NCBI GenBank assembly: GCA_950295325.1
Contig: OX485803.1
Span: 50,855,554-50,919,553 of the forward strand
Direction: 5' to 3'
From: Polytrichum commune
Lineage: Eukaryota; Streptophyta; Polytrichopsida; Polytrichales; Polytrichaceae
DNA: 64,000 bases
Both the position numbers and the translations under genes were made by a program. Below the pieces are notes generated by a model. It was not told where the DNA came from, did no database searches, and saw nothing but the letters and a program-made list of their open reading frames with translations. Of the stretch, positions 11,093 to 22,900 are shown piece after piece (within the stretch, counting starts at the first letter, position 1; each line of letters starts with the position of its first letter).

Positions 11093-14000
11093 ATAAACGT
11101 TGTAATGGAGTTCCTTGTGTTTATATGCCCATGTGAAACGTTGGCTTCCAATTTGACTTGTGAAACACACAACCTGTTCACAGCAAGTCCAGCATTGCTT
11201 GAGGATCTTAAATATTACTAACATACATGCAGATTCTATGATTTATGTCTGCAAACATCCTCTAACGCGACTCGAGTCTACCATTTCAGGAATAAAAAAT
11301 GCATTAACAGTGACCTAGTCACAGCATCAAGTGGATTTGCAATAAACCTTAGAGTCAGTGTGAATGTTTGACAAATTTTCATCTAACGTAAACCTTCAAA
11401 GCCAAAGTGTCACATGACGTTTTCAAAAACAAAACAAAATGGCAACTGACATGTACATTCGATTCTAGAATGGCATCTCAACTTTTGATTACACAATATT
11501 TTGAAAACTAATAATATAACTAGTAAAAATGTATGCTTGATTCGTAAACAAAAACCTATCAATCGAGCGTAAGTATCTTTTGATCTCGCACATTTCTCCA
11601 AATGTTGAAGCAGGGAGGCCAATCCATTGCATCCACCTCAAGCCCATAAAGAGAGACCTACATACGAGAGCATCGAGGGTCTTCAAGTTAAACCTATTAT
11701 GCAAGTGGCTTTTATTGCATTTTGCTTTGAAAATCCTCGCTCACAAATAGTTATACTTGATGGAATGAGTATAGCCTTTTGCTAAAGTTGCATAAGTTTA
11801 GGCCAATTTGTATACCACTCCAGATTGCTACCACAAAGACGCCAAGCCTCAAATATTGTTTTGTTCTCACACTCATGTCTAAGTGTTTCCCTAAATTTCA
11901 AAAGTTCTCCCTTACACATGTCATTTCTTCTATAATGTATGGAAACTTCAACAATATCCTTTCGAACCATAGTTCAATATTTGATTCAATCACTATCATC
12001 ACTTGGATAATGATGAGGGCTGAAAAGTTTAGTTGCATTGAAAATTGGAAGGTATGGGAAATGATCATTCAAAGCATGAACAATTTTTTGCACCCAAAAG
12101 CATGCATTGTTGTAGTTCATTAGGCCCATCAGTTGATAATGCATGAATGATATGATCTCATGTATTGTTTTCATAACTCAATTAAAGATTTTTTGTTAAT
12201 TCTCTCAAGATTTCTCAAGTGTGTAATCTAGTGCAGAGTTCTCCAATTGGTATGGGATTTATTTAAGTTGCTTATTAGTACAAGTCACTTCAATTTCTAA
12301 AGTGTCAATTGACATGTGATTGTTTTCTTCGCGTGTCACACTACATGTCGAATTTTAAACTGTGTGTATCAAATCACATGCAATTATTTTTGTGCAAGTT
12401 TCTGTGTCAAATGCCAAAAACTAGCAAAAGCTTTGTCAAAAATACATACAACTTAGAGTTGGGCTTTACTCAATGGGAATTTTTGTCAAGAATATGCCAC
12501 GTCTAATTTCCCATTGGTTGTTTTCCATACATCATCAATCATTTTTTTGGGCCACTTGAGGTGCATGCTCAGAGGTAGTGTTTAAATTCATTGAAGAACA
12601 ACCTATTTTTATTCATTGAGGGCCAAACTCATTGTAGCACTTTTTGACATGCCAAAATAAGTTTGGCCCTTAGTGAACCGATGTGGAGTGTTCTTGTTAA
12701 ACCTCCACAATGCCGTCAAGCATGCACCAAAAGCTCACCAAACAAAAATTTGGTTTTGTATGTAAACATGGTCTCACCATGACCAAAGTGAAGGTACAAT
12801 AAAGAAAGAAAAGAAAATAAGGTCATGCATAGCCCAAGATGGGTGAGTTTGTTTGCCAAGATCAAGGACCATGATTGTAGGGCACTAGTTTGACATGCGT
12901 TGTCTTGACCCGTTGCACCGGTGCATAGATGATTACAAATCACATCAACTTAGGTGCATGCCACACGAGAGCCAGAGGAAGTTTTACAACTTCCTCCAAC
13001 ATGGCACTTTGCTTGTAAAAAGTCTCCTTTTCCTTGTTTTTCTCCTTATACTGTGGAATTCCGGGCACTAGTGCCCGGTAGTTGCGAACTACATTTATTG
13101 TGCCATGTCACTCTACTTTATTGCCAAGTAGATCCCGAAGCAATATCCAAAGAAAAATCCAAAGCTAAAAAGTCATTGTTGCCACTCCCCATACTTCCTC
13201 TCATGTGGCAACCACTTGCTCATTTGAACCAATGCTATTCATCCAACTCACTGCCGTTCATGCAAGTTTCCTCCCGTGTGGTTTGGACCTAATCCCCCCT
13301 CCCATGGTCCCCAGCAATCCGAGCCAGGCTAAAACAGTGGGCAATGATGAGGAATGGTGGGATGGCAACCTCACCCAATACCACCACATCCATCACATGT
13401 GTATCGTATATTAAATAGCGGAGGATGGTTAAATGCCTACTTTTTAAGAGGGGGACCGTGTTGGAAAGCAAGTGACCTCATTCAAAGTGGATCGGTGCCT
13501 GGTTTTTCCATAATTTGCCGATTGTTGACTATCATGTGTGGCACCACAGATACATGTGGCAGGGTGGGGTGGGGAAGAATGTGCCATCCAATTTGTGTGC
13601 AATGTAAGAGCACTGCAACATGTTTATTTTGTTTCCAAGTAAGTTAGTAGCAATGTTTGGTAACAAATGCATGGAAGGAATCATGAGGGAGTTGTATTTT
13701 GAGGGTTTTAAGTACTCTAGGTGCCATCATTTATGATCATAAAGCAACGACTTTGTGGGAGGGACATAAGTATGTTGGCGATAATTTGTATGGGCTATAC
13801 ATATGGTTTTGAGATGTTGATATGCTTAGTAGTGTGGTTTGAGAGGAGATGAGGACAATTACCAGTTGTTGGCTCTGTCTATAGGACAGAGACTATGCAT
13901 CAACTTCTTCGTTTCAAGAGCAAATTTCCTAACCACTTTGTGTTCACACTTGAACATTACTTGTTCTTGTTATTTTTGGTCCACTGTATTTAATGTGGAT

Positions 14001-14476
14001 GTTAACTATAGTTTTTATATATATATACAAGTGCTCCCTAGAATGCATTGAAAGAAATCTAGTTAACTATAGTTGTTTCGGTAGTTCTTGATTATTTATT
14101 TAAAAAAATTTGGGTGATAAATGAGTAGCTTCAATCCTTGACCTGTATTTGAGAAGAAGATGCACACAATCCAAGAAAGGTTTGGTATAGTGAATAGCCA
14201 TGAATTGGCATGAGCAAAGTGGACAACTACAATTATAGTCTTTCATAATAAAGGACAGAGCCTCACAGTTCTACCGTTTTCTTGTTTTTTTAGTTGCAAA
14301 AGGGAGAAACCGTTTTCTTGAGAACTTGGCATTTTTGATAATTGCCCATGTATTTGACCAAGACAAAGTTTTAGTATTTGAGTGATTTGGACATCCAAGA
14401 TTAGTTAGAGTCCCAAACAATTGTACCATTTGTTAACGGCTATGTCAGCTGAACCGAGTGATGTCAAGTAACCGAC
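11093..14476. other. Repeat-poor intergenic stretch
   Basis: Only short unconvincing frames on both strands. A slightly more GC-rich segment at about 12950-13600 has open frames of about 100 codons with no family resemblance. I see no gene here that I can support. Confidence 0.4.
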
Positions 14477-14841
14477 TACGCTAAATATGATATTTAGTGT
14501 CACATGGTATTTAATGTCACTATGGTAACTTTTCATAATGACACTTCTTATGAATAAGTTCACAAATACTGTCATGGATGATGGATGAGTTCATCCATTG
14601 GCCCAAACCCTACCTTCTCTTGTCATCAACTTGTGAGGAAATATTGTCATGGATGATTGAAATTTGGATGAAAAAACAAAGTAATTGCAACACTATAAAT
14701 CTATAATCCCCCAAAATATTTACAAGGAATGGCAAATAAAATGGTGTTAACATTTAGTGTTGGTGACACTATACCGCAGTTTACAACTAGTATTGAGCAA
14801 GACAATTGGAACTGGTGACACTAAGTATCATATTTAGTGTA
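14477..14841. mobile_element. Non-autonomous TIR element related to family 1
   Basis: 365 bp bounded by 27-bp terminal inverted repeats with two mismatches. The left end (14477-14503) reads TACGCTAAATATGATATTTA then GTGTCAC. The right end (14815-14841) is its reverse complement. The TATTTAGTGTCAC core is the same as in family 1, but the interior differs, so it is probably a related subfamily moved by the same transposase. Confidence 0.75.
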
Positions 14842-16660
14842 GTTTACAACCACCACTCAGCTATTTCAGCTATTTCGTCAAACCGCGAGGATAAGGTCGC
14901 AAGGGGCTCGCCGGAGACCGCATTAGCCGGAGGAATTTTGGGCGTTTAAGAAAGCAAAGCAGGAGAAGGTAGGTAGGTAGTTAGTTAATCAGACATAGAC
15001 GAGGTAATGCGAAAGAGTCCCAGCTATGGCGTTTTTCCAAGCCCCTCTGATTTTGAAGTAAAGGTAACGTGTTTGTACTCATGGTTGTGGCCACGTTCGT
15101 CTCATGCCCCCATCACACCAAACTTTCCATCCGGTTCTAGCCGTGAAATTGCTGAGGATTATGTTGAGAAATAGATGTTGGCCCGCCACCTTTTCACATT
15201 ATTACAACCGGAGATGCTGATGAATGGTGCCAGAAGTAACCAGTGTGATCAACCCCTCATAGTCCAGTTGTCCTCTTACGATAACTGCTCATTAAGGTTT
15301 TATCTTGAAGGATTCGCAGAAGCCTCTCCGAGGAGACCACACCAACCGATCGACTAAGTCGTAACAGGACCCGGCGTTCAATTGACGTACCCAACTAACA
15401 CCATTTTTGGTGGATGTTATTATTGGAGAGTTATTTGTCTACATTCATGTTTGTTTTTTTGTTTTTTTGTTTTTGGAGCACAGAAGGCCCTTGATCACCT
15501 GGCTAGATTTCTGTCAAGTAACCTATGTTGATGTTTCATAATGTTGCACTACTTATGAGTGAGTTGGTTTATTATTCCTTTTGGAAGTACCTATTGAGGT
15601 TGCAAATGCAACGCTCATGTTGTGTGGAAGTGGGTGTGCTTGCTAGCCAATATGGAATTATTGTATGTCATATAAAGTGAAATGGAGGTGAGGTAGTGTG
15701 GGGTTTTGTCAACACTGTATATATCATTGTGTAAGGTGGACATGCCTTAATGCAACACTAGATGTAGTCTTCAGGGGGTGCACTCATTGTTAAAAGTATG
15801 GACCCACGTGGGTGCACAAAAGGGGTATTAATTGTGCCTAGAGGTTATAAAATATACATAAGGTGTGGGTATTATTTATTCTAGCTTTGTAAATGTACTA
15901 GGGCATATTATTCATATAATCATAGTTGTATTTCCACCTTTAGGCCCATTGTCAATTATAATGAAGTGGGTAATCTACAAGAGGTCCAAATGAATATTTC
16001 ATCCAATATATGAACCACAATCATTCATGAAATTTAAGGTTTAGGACGAGAGGGAAAAACCAGTTTTTGGAAACCCTAAAGATTTCTCATTATGAAGCTT
16101 GCAGGTGGAGTGAGGATGGAGCTCGTAGACGGTTCTTCTTCTCTTCTTCTGCTTGCTTCTTGTTTTGCTAATGAGGTTGTTGCTGCAAATTATGGTGTTT
16201 TGGGGGCCATCGTAGCATCACTATTTGAACATCGGTTTGTGGTGCCCATCTTCATCTTCAACATCAACAATTTCCAACTATTACCTTACCTCTACTTCTA
16301 CATTATTACTTACACCGCATTTCGGTTTAACCGAGTGGGTTAGTGTTTCTCAGTGATGGTCATCGCCTACTTTTGTTCATATTGAATATGAGAACAAAAT
16401 CGGTATATGTTTTGTCAAGTCAGCGGCTCCTGCAACTCCCAACTTTATTATTCAGGTGTGACTCACATTGTCCAAGGATAGGCTCATTAGAATTAAGTTT
16501 GTTAAGTTGTATGTTAAACCTAAAGTTTGACTATCTAGAGCCGGGGATAGTGTTTATTCATTGATATTGGAATATTATTGTGTGGTATTGTTTATCTCTC
16601 TAGGAGTAGTTGAAGGAGTCAAGAAAAGAGGCCGCCGGGGGGCGGGGGGTAAATAAATAA
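14842..16660. other. Intergenic DNA with a small GC-rich patch
   Basis: A GC-rich patch at about 14880-15060 precedes a 60-codon open frame at 15175-15357. Another open frame at 16092-16343 begins with a hydrophobic leader-like stretch. Neither resembles a family I know. Runs of T at about 15450-15475 make a low-complexity tract. Confidence 0.35.
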
Positions 16661-16689
16661 ATAATTGGCCAAAACATTAACTACCAAGA

Positions 16690-16990
16690 CTTGGTGTTTG
16701 GGAAGGTTCTATAGGATGCAACGTAAAATTGGCAATAGGTGGGTTTAGTATCGACAACCAATTGACCTCTTAGTCCGGCCTTCCAATATGGAAATAGGGC
16801 TATGTTGGTTTCAAAATAAGAATGGATGAATGTGGACCTATGATTTGATGAATTATTTAATGATAGAGTTATAAATCATCATTGCATTAGTTGTAATGAC
16901 TTATATTGTAAAAAAAAATTTGTATGAGTCACATCCAATGGATGAACAAGTGTTCAATGATTTCATCAATGATAACTAAATGTGTCTTGC
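16690..16990. repeat. Dispersed repeat family 4, copy at 16.7 kb
   Basis: Aligns with 38496-38800. Shared landmarks in order: a TTTGGGAGGGTT-like start, CCAATTGAC, a GGACATTGG-like segment, a run naming GTGGAC then TTGATGA, a GCATTAG block and ATCTTCAATGACTT-like ends. Both copies are diverged and have no intact coding frame. Class unknown. Confidence 0.55.
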
Positions 16991-17109
16991 TAAGAGTCTT
17001 TTATCATATTTTTCCCATAATTTGGGATATATACACGTGTTTGGGTTCTAATTGATTTCTTTATTTTTCACTTGTGTGTGTATTCAAGGGGATTTTCTAG
17101 CTATGTGTT

Positions 17110-17214
17110 TGTATGTCTATTTTTTTATGAGGGGGAAAATCTTGTATATTAGAGTATTAATTTCATGGTCATGCACGCACGTGTTTCTTGATTCTAACAA
17201 TGCGTGCACCCTCG
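17110..17214. other. Short flank before the family 2 copy
   Basis: Low-complexity T-rich sequence. Nothing recognised. Confidence 0.3.
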
Positions 17215-17390
17215 AGACTTAATCAAACATGTAGATTTGAGTGGTATGTGATTAGGTAAGGATCTAAGGATGGACACTAGGAAGACATGTTTAAAAGAGA
17301 TTAAACTACATGCTGAAACTATGCTTACCGTTTAGTCCCAACAATCAACATGATTAGGAACCTATACGATCACTTAATGAACTAGAGAAT
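17215..17390 (+). repeat. Dispersed repeat family 2, copy at 17.2 kb
   Basis: Shares the block GAGTGGTATGTG then GATCTAAG.ATGGACAC then AGACATGT with copies at about 23.7, 46.2 and 61.6 kb, and inverted copies at about 27.5 and 51.4 kb. Short, AT-rich, without coding sequence and often inside introns, as expected of a SINE or short TIR element. Its ends are not resolved. Confidence 0.65.
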
Positions 17391-17892
17391 TTTTGTTTTG
17401 ATAATGAAATGAAAATGCTTTTAAAGTCTTGGGAGCCAAAAGGCTTATGGGACAAAAATTACATCTAGATGATGTCAAACCAACTAATTTCCTAGAATGG
17501 TAGAGTGCAATAGCCGCCCTAAGATAGAGGCTAATATCAACTTGATGGTCCAATTGAAAAAAAGACCCAAGACTCCCTAATACTACATTTTCAAATAGTA
17601 ATTGAAACTTATGTCTAATGGAGTTGTATAGGGGACACACCAACAGGTGTGCCTCATTTTCAACTACATTTTAAAAGCAAAAGTGGCATAATCTATCAAC
17701 CATAGAGATTGGGATAGTCAACCACCATCCAATTTCAATGGGAAGTCTATGATTCAAGGCGTAGTAAGCAACAATGATACTATGTGGGGGTGGTGTCAAT
17801 GGTTGCTTTAAGTATAATTCACATTCGTATTTGAGAAAATCCTTGAGGTGGAGGTAATCTTGTTCTTCTCCGAGAGATGAAAAAAGCTCCAC
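17374..17892 (-). pseudogene. Non-LTR retrotransposon remnant (C-terminal part)
   Basis: On the minus strand an interrupted frame reads RLPIEIGWWL, then RLCHFCF, an in-frame TAA, then NVVENEAHLLVCPLYNSIRH and further residues. The arrangement C-x2-C followed by H-x4-C with CPLYNSIR is typical of the zinc-binding segment after the reverse transcriptase in plant LINE-type elements. A homologous copy lies at about 32.4-33.3 kb. The stop codon and truncation show it is dead. Confidence 0.6.
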
Positions 17893-18735
17893 TCTTTAGC
17901 AAAGCCTCCTTGAGATCACCAAATGTGATTTTTGATGGTGTTGGGATGTCATGGGTTTCCCATTGAGATAGACCCCATGATGCCTTTCCACATGGTTGTT
18001 GAGTTGTGGCGGGTGTCAAATCATGTTCGGCAAGTTGCTTGACTAAGTAACCAAGAGGAGGGTAGGTGGACAAGCCGTAGTTGAAAACCTATAGTTAGCT
18101 TGAATGCATATTATTTCATGAAAAGTCCTCCAAATTCAGCCAACAAAATATGATAGGTTGTCAAAAAAATCTAGTTTGATGTGAGACATCATATGCATCC
18201 TACTAAACAAGATATTCATATGAGTTCTGAAAAACTAAGGCATATGGTCAAGGCAACAATTTGATTTGCTAATCATGTATTGATTGTGTGTTACATATCT
18301 TATGAGAAGAGGGTGCAAAGAAAGAAGTATCCCAATAACACATCTACCTTAAAACAAACAATGGACTTGACAGTATCCTGGAGTGCTCCACTTCTCTCAT
18401 TAATTGAAAGCAGCAAAAACAAATATGTAAATTTAATGCATTCAGAAAGCAGATGATCTTATTTCTGTGGAGATATTGCAAATTATTTCGCATACAGGGA
18501 ACTTTATGTAAACAATCCTTGAGTAATCATAGGTGCTACTGTCACAAAAGCCTTCCCTCCCCATTTGCAATGAGTTTGCTTAAATTGAGATGACGACATC
18601 CATATAAATTAAAAACTCCATGGAGCAGTTAAAAATATTTAAAGGTTTCTGGTACACACTTTTAGAACCAGACGTCTGAGATTCAACCACCATGTTGCAA
18701 ACTGCATTCAGTGATGATTCCAGCATTCCAAACAA

Positions 18736-19148
18736 TCAACCATGTCTAGCTTTCAAGATTATTTCTAATCCTAGACTATACAATAACATGCAATTTGAAC
18801 ATCTGCAGTCAGGGTTCAATCCTTCCCAAATGAATCTGGATTGAACAAACAGAACAAAGTTGAAAACTGTGCAACCTCTTGACACAAGTAATCCGATGTT
18901 GGCATCTAGTGCTGAGCTGAGCATGTCACGGCCTGAGATTGGGGGTCACAAGAGGAGTGCTTCGAAGATGGGCATTAGATGTCACCATTGAATTACCTGT
19001 GTCAAGAGGTTGTACAGTTTTCAACTTTGTTCTGTTTGTTCAATCCACTTTCATTTGGGAAGGATTGAAACCCGACTGCATATGTACAAAGTTCATGCTT
19101 AGCTCAGGCCTGGACTCATATCCAATTCAAGCCACATTGCAAAATTGA
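18736..19148. repeat. Long inverted repeat (hairpin-forming)
   Basis: A left arm (about 18736-18918) is the reverse complement of a right arm (about 18962-19148), with a spacer of about 40 bp. The best-matching core includes TGTGTCAAGAGGTTG, TTCAACTTTGTTCTGTTTG and TCATTTGGGAAGGATTGAA. Identity looks near 90% over about 110 bp and falls outward. Transcribed from either strand it would fold into a long near-perfect hairpin. It lies about 0.8 kb beyond the murA stop codon. Confidence 0.8.
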
Positions 19149-19948
19149 AGCAGTGCACGTAACCACAGTAAATACTGTGACAACTTGAGCATCATGTGAA
19201 AAACCACTTGAGGAGACACAAACACTAGAACCTCCTTTTATTTTGCCACCAAACATAGAACAATTTTGCCCAGATGCAAGAGAATGTGCTCTTTGCCAGG
19301 GGTAGTAGTTTACATACAGGGAGCATGACAACTCCAAACTCCACACCACACCAACATTGTTTTGGAGGGCTCCTCCACCTCTAAGAATTTGAAACCTCAG
19401 TTTCAACTACAACAAAGTGGAATGGTACACGTGCCAAAATCTCTACAACGCCACTCTCTTTCAGGAACACTTTTGAACCTCTTGAATAAACAGGGTGCTA
19501 GTAAGAGCACATTGGCCCAGAAAACAAATCAACATAGCTCTTTTTGCCTCTCCAAGTAAAGTTAACTTCAAGTCTACCTGAGTGTGGATGACCTCCACAC
19601 AAACAATGAAGTAAAAACTCAGATGTATGCATCAGTCACAATTTCATGGCAGAAAAATACACGGTCTAGCAATATCTAGACAAGAATCAGCACCCTCTCA
19701 ATGAACGATGGACTCATCAGACGTCAACCCATCTAACTCAGATTCCGTTGGTGGGGAACAGACCAAGAAACAAGGGTATTGGTGGCTATAAGATACATCC
19801 TCAACCTTCCATCCCAAAAAATAAGAATGTTTTTTGGCAATCTGCAGAAGCTCTCCGCCTCTCACTTGGTGAGAAGTTTGCTGCCCTCTGAGATGTGGTT
19901 TGCCAAGAAGGGGCAAAAAGAAAAGTACCAATTTCTTCCATTCACATG
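19149..19948. other. murA 3' flank
   Basis: Contains the expected murA 3' UTR on the minus strand. I could not pick a single polyadenylation signal. Short open frames here show no similarity to known families. Confidence 0.4.
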
Positions 19949-22900
19949 TCATAGTATCAACTCTGAAGGAAGGTAGGGTATCCTTTCTATCGAAGCACCA
20001 AGGAGTTGCAATTTTTGGTCAAGCTTCTCGTACCCACGATCAATGTGGCTTATGCCTGCTATGTGAGTCGTTCCCTCAGCTGCCATCCCTGCTAGAACTA
20101 GGGCTGCGCCTGCCCTCAAATCAGTCGCCAATATGGGAGCACCCAAGAGTGAGCTGCAATTGTACAGCACAACCACATGAGAACAGGGAAAAAGATTTCT
20201 TCCAAGGACAAGAATACTCCCACTAAGGGGCACTTTACACTGGAGCTAAAGGGCCTGTGACCATTGAAATCTAAAACCTCCCATTGGTGGAATATGCCTG
20301 GGCACTTTACACTACACTCAAAGGCCCGTGGACAACCAAATTCAATTCTGCATAGTATAGCCTTTGGATGAGTTTCAAGGACCCTCACAATTTCATGTCA
20401 GGACCCTTGGCTATATTGTAAAGTAGCCCTAATTGTAGCCAATATCCCCAATTGTAGTAGGTTCCATCAGAGGTGGTGGATGCAAAATAAATCACCTTCA
20501 GACATTAGACACTTTACAGTATTATTGCAACAACTGAACAAGTCCATCCTTGCATAATATCTACATAAAAGCTTGGCTGCACATAAAGTATCTTGGGTCT
20601 TGTGGGAGTGAAAAAGGGTAGACGTCATAATAAATACCTGCCCTGATCCTTGCCTCTGATTGATGCTACGTTCTTACTCACTTGCACATGAGCTCCAAGT
20701 TTTTGAAGCTCCTCAACTGCATTGACCCATCACTATAATTCAGAAGACTTGGCAATACTAAACCATCAGGTGAACTTTTCTTATACAACAATATCTGCAA
20801 GGGAAAAAAAAATATGGACATAACAAAACAACACAAATGTGACGGGCTCTTTGCATGGGATCATACCATGACGCATGCGGCCTTCAAAGACCGTCTCCTC
20901 CAAAATACTTTCACCATGGCAGGTGGTCAACAGGGACATGAGCTGTGGTTGCAAGTCAGTAGGAAAGCCTGGGTAAGGGAGTGTCCTTGCATCACAGTTC
21001 CTGAGCACTTGAGAACAATTTATCTGCAAGCACCAAGCCGTCACTTTCAAAGTCCATTTGCACAGATGATTTATTATATAGAAATATAACAATAAGAATA
21101 GAGAAATTAACATACCAATTTAAAACCCAATCCAGAATTAGAGAATTTGTATATTCAAACCATGTTGAATGCATTGAAATTATGATATCAACTTCTATAA
21201 TTCTGGTTTATAGCAATTCAACATAAAAGTCCACTTTTAACAATGGACCTTGCTGCATTTGGGTAAAGACAAAAATTTAAAAACAACAAATAGATTGCTT
21301 GTAACTATTTTTGTACATATAATTACTCAAGGAGTCAAACCCAGACTCAAGACAACAAGATTAATGTAGACCTCCTGTTGCAACTGGGTGATCCAAGCAC
21401 TTATGAGTTGCCTACTTGCAGGTGACAGGGTATGGCAATCAGATCACCAATCAATAAAATACAAACAACCACATTCTACAGGGTCCCAGAAACCATTTAC
21501 AAGATGGTGAAGCACTGGCCTTGCTCAGTGCCAGGTATTTAACTTCTACTCTCCACTAAAAGAAGCTGACAAAGTACAAATACATGGGCATAGAGATGAA
21601 GAATAGAAAGAGAGTGGTCCTACCTTAAGAGAATTCCACCTTGTTTGCTGTATCCGGCAACCAATCATGCGAAGCTTGTCCACTACTGATGACATATGGT
21701 TAGGTATGACCGGACTCATGGAGATGGTGGATCGTGTGATTGCTGCTGCAATCAGGAAGGTGCCTGCCTCAATCCGATCTGGTATAATCTGGTACTGAGT
21801 ACCATGAAGTTTTTTTTTCCCTGTGATACTCAGAGTGCTGGTTCCAGCCCCTTCTATCCTTGCACCACATGATATCAAAAAATTTGCAAGATCTACCACT
21901 TCTGGCTCCTGCACAACAGATTAGCACAGAAAGTTTTTAGGTGTAAGATAGACAATCTTGTCTTTCTGAAGAGCTGCATACACGCATGTCTTCTGAAAAC
22001 AATTACACAACTTAGATAACCTTTCCAGTACCAAATGTATTTCATCCATTCCGCATGTCCACCTCTTGCTTTTCTCTGCCTACTGTTCTTGTGGAGTAAA
22101 ATTGACCTCTGCAATTGCCTATCTTCTATTTCACTCATGGTCTTCTGCTCTTCGAATTGTTGACATAATCACCATGAGAGCCCTCAACAGAGCACATGCT
22201 ATCTTCATCAGAGTATGGTCTCTACTAGACATAGAAAGTTTCATCTAGGCTATTGAATACTGGGATGCAATGCAAAGAACTAAAAAACAAACACTGTAGG
22301 TCCAAGCTACCACAACACACCCAAGTATATGAGGGTGGTTAACAAATAACTACATTGGAGAATTTTGAGAAGAGGATCCTAAGTCGAGATGCTTCACAAG
22401 GGAATTTGCAGATGATGATGTCATTATTTACAGTAAGACTAACCAAGAGTGGGGCTGACATAAAATACTCGCACCTTCAATGGCCAAAACTCAATACAAA
22501 TAGTCTCCTTGCTTACATATAGAGGTTCAATAAGCCCAAGTTATTCTTTCTGATAAGGGCTTCATTTCAGAGGTTCATAGCCTCAAAGAGTGTCTCATGG
22601 AACACTTCCCAAATTATGTACAAGATAATCAATACAGGATGAAAAGACAATACTACTAACTTCACCTATTGCAAATGTGCTGATCTCTGAAATCCATTAT
22701 AGCTGAGTAGAGGTGCTGTTTGAACTAGTATATGTTTCAAGACAAGCACAAAAAGATTCAAACACCAAGAAAATAAACAATTAAGTGATGACATCCCAAA
22801 GCATTCAGCTGTACCATGCACTTCTTACTTCTCACATACCACACAAGTTCTCATCATCAATTCTGTCGAGTATGTCTCTCATGTTTGTGAGTTCAATAAT

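Noticed and set aside
12954-13292. 112-codon plus-strand frame in intergenic DNA
   Set aside because: No similarity, no splice sites in useful positions and no repeat partner to support coding.
16092-16343. Signal-peptide-like small protein
   Set aside because: Only one hydrophobic stretch and no conserved motif; surrounding DNA is repeat debris.
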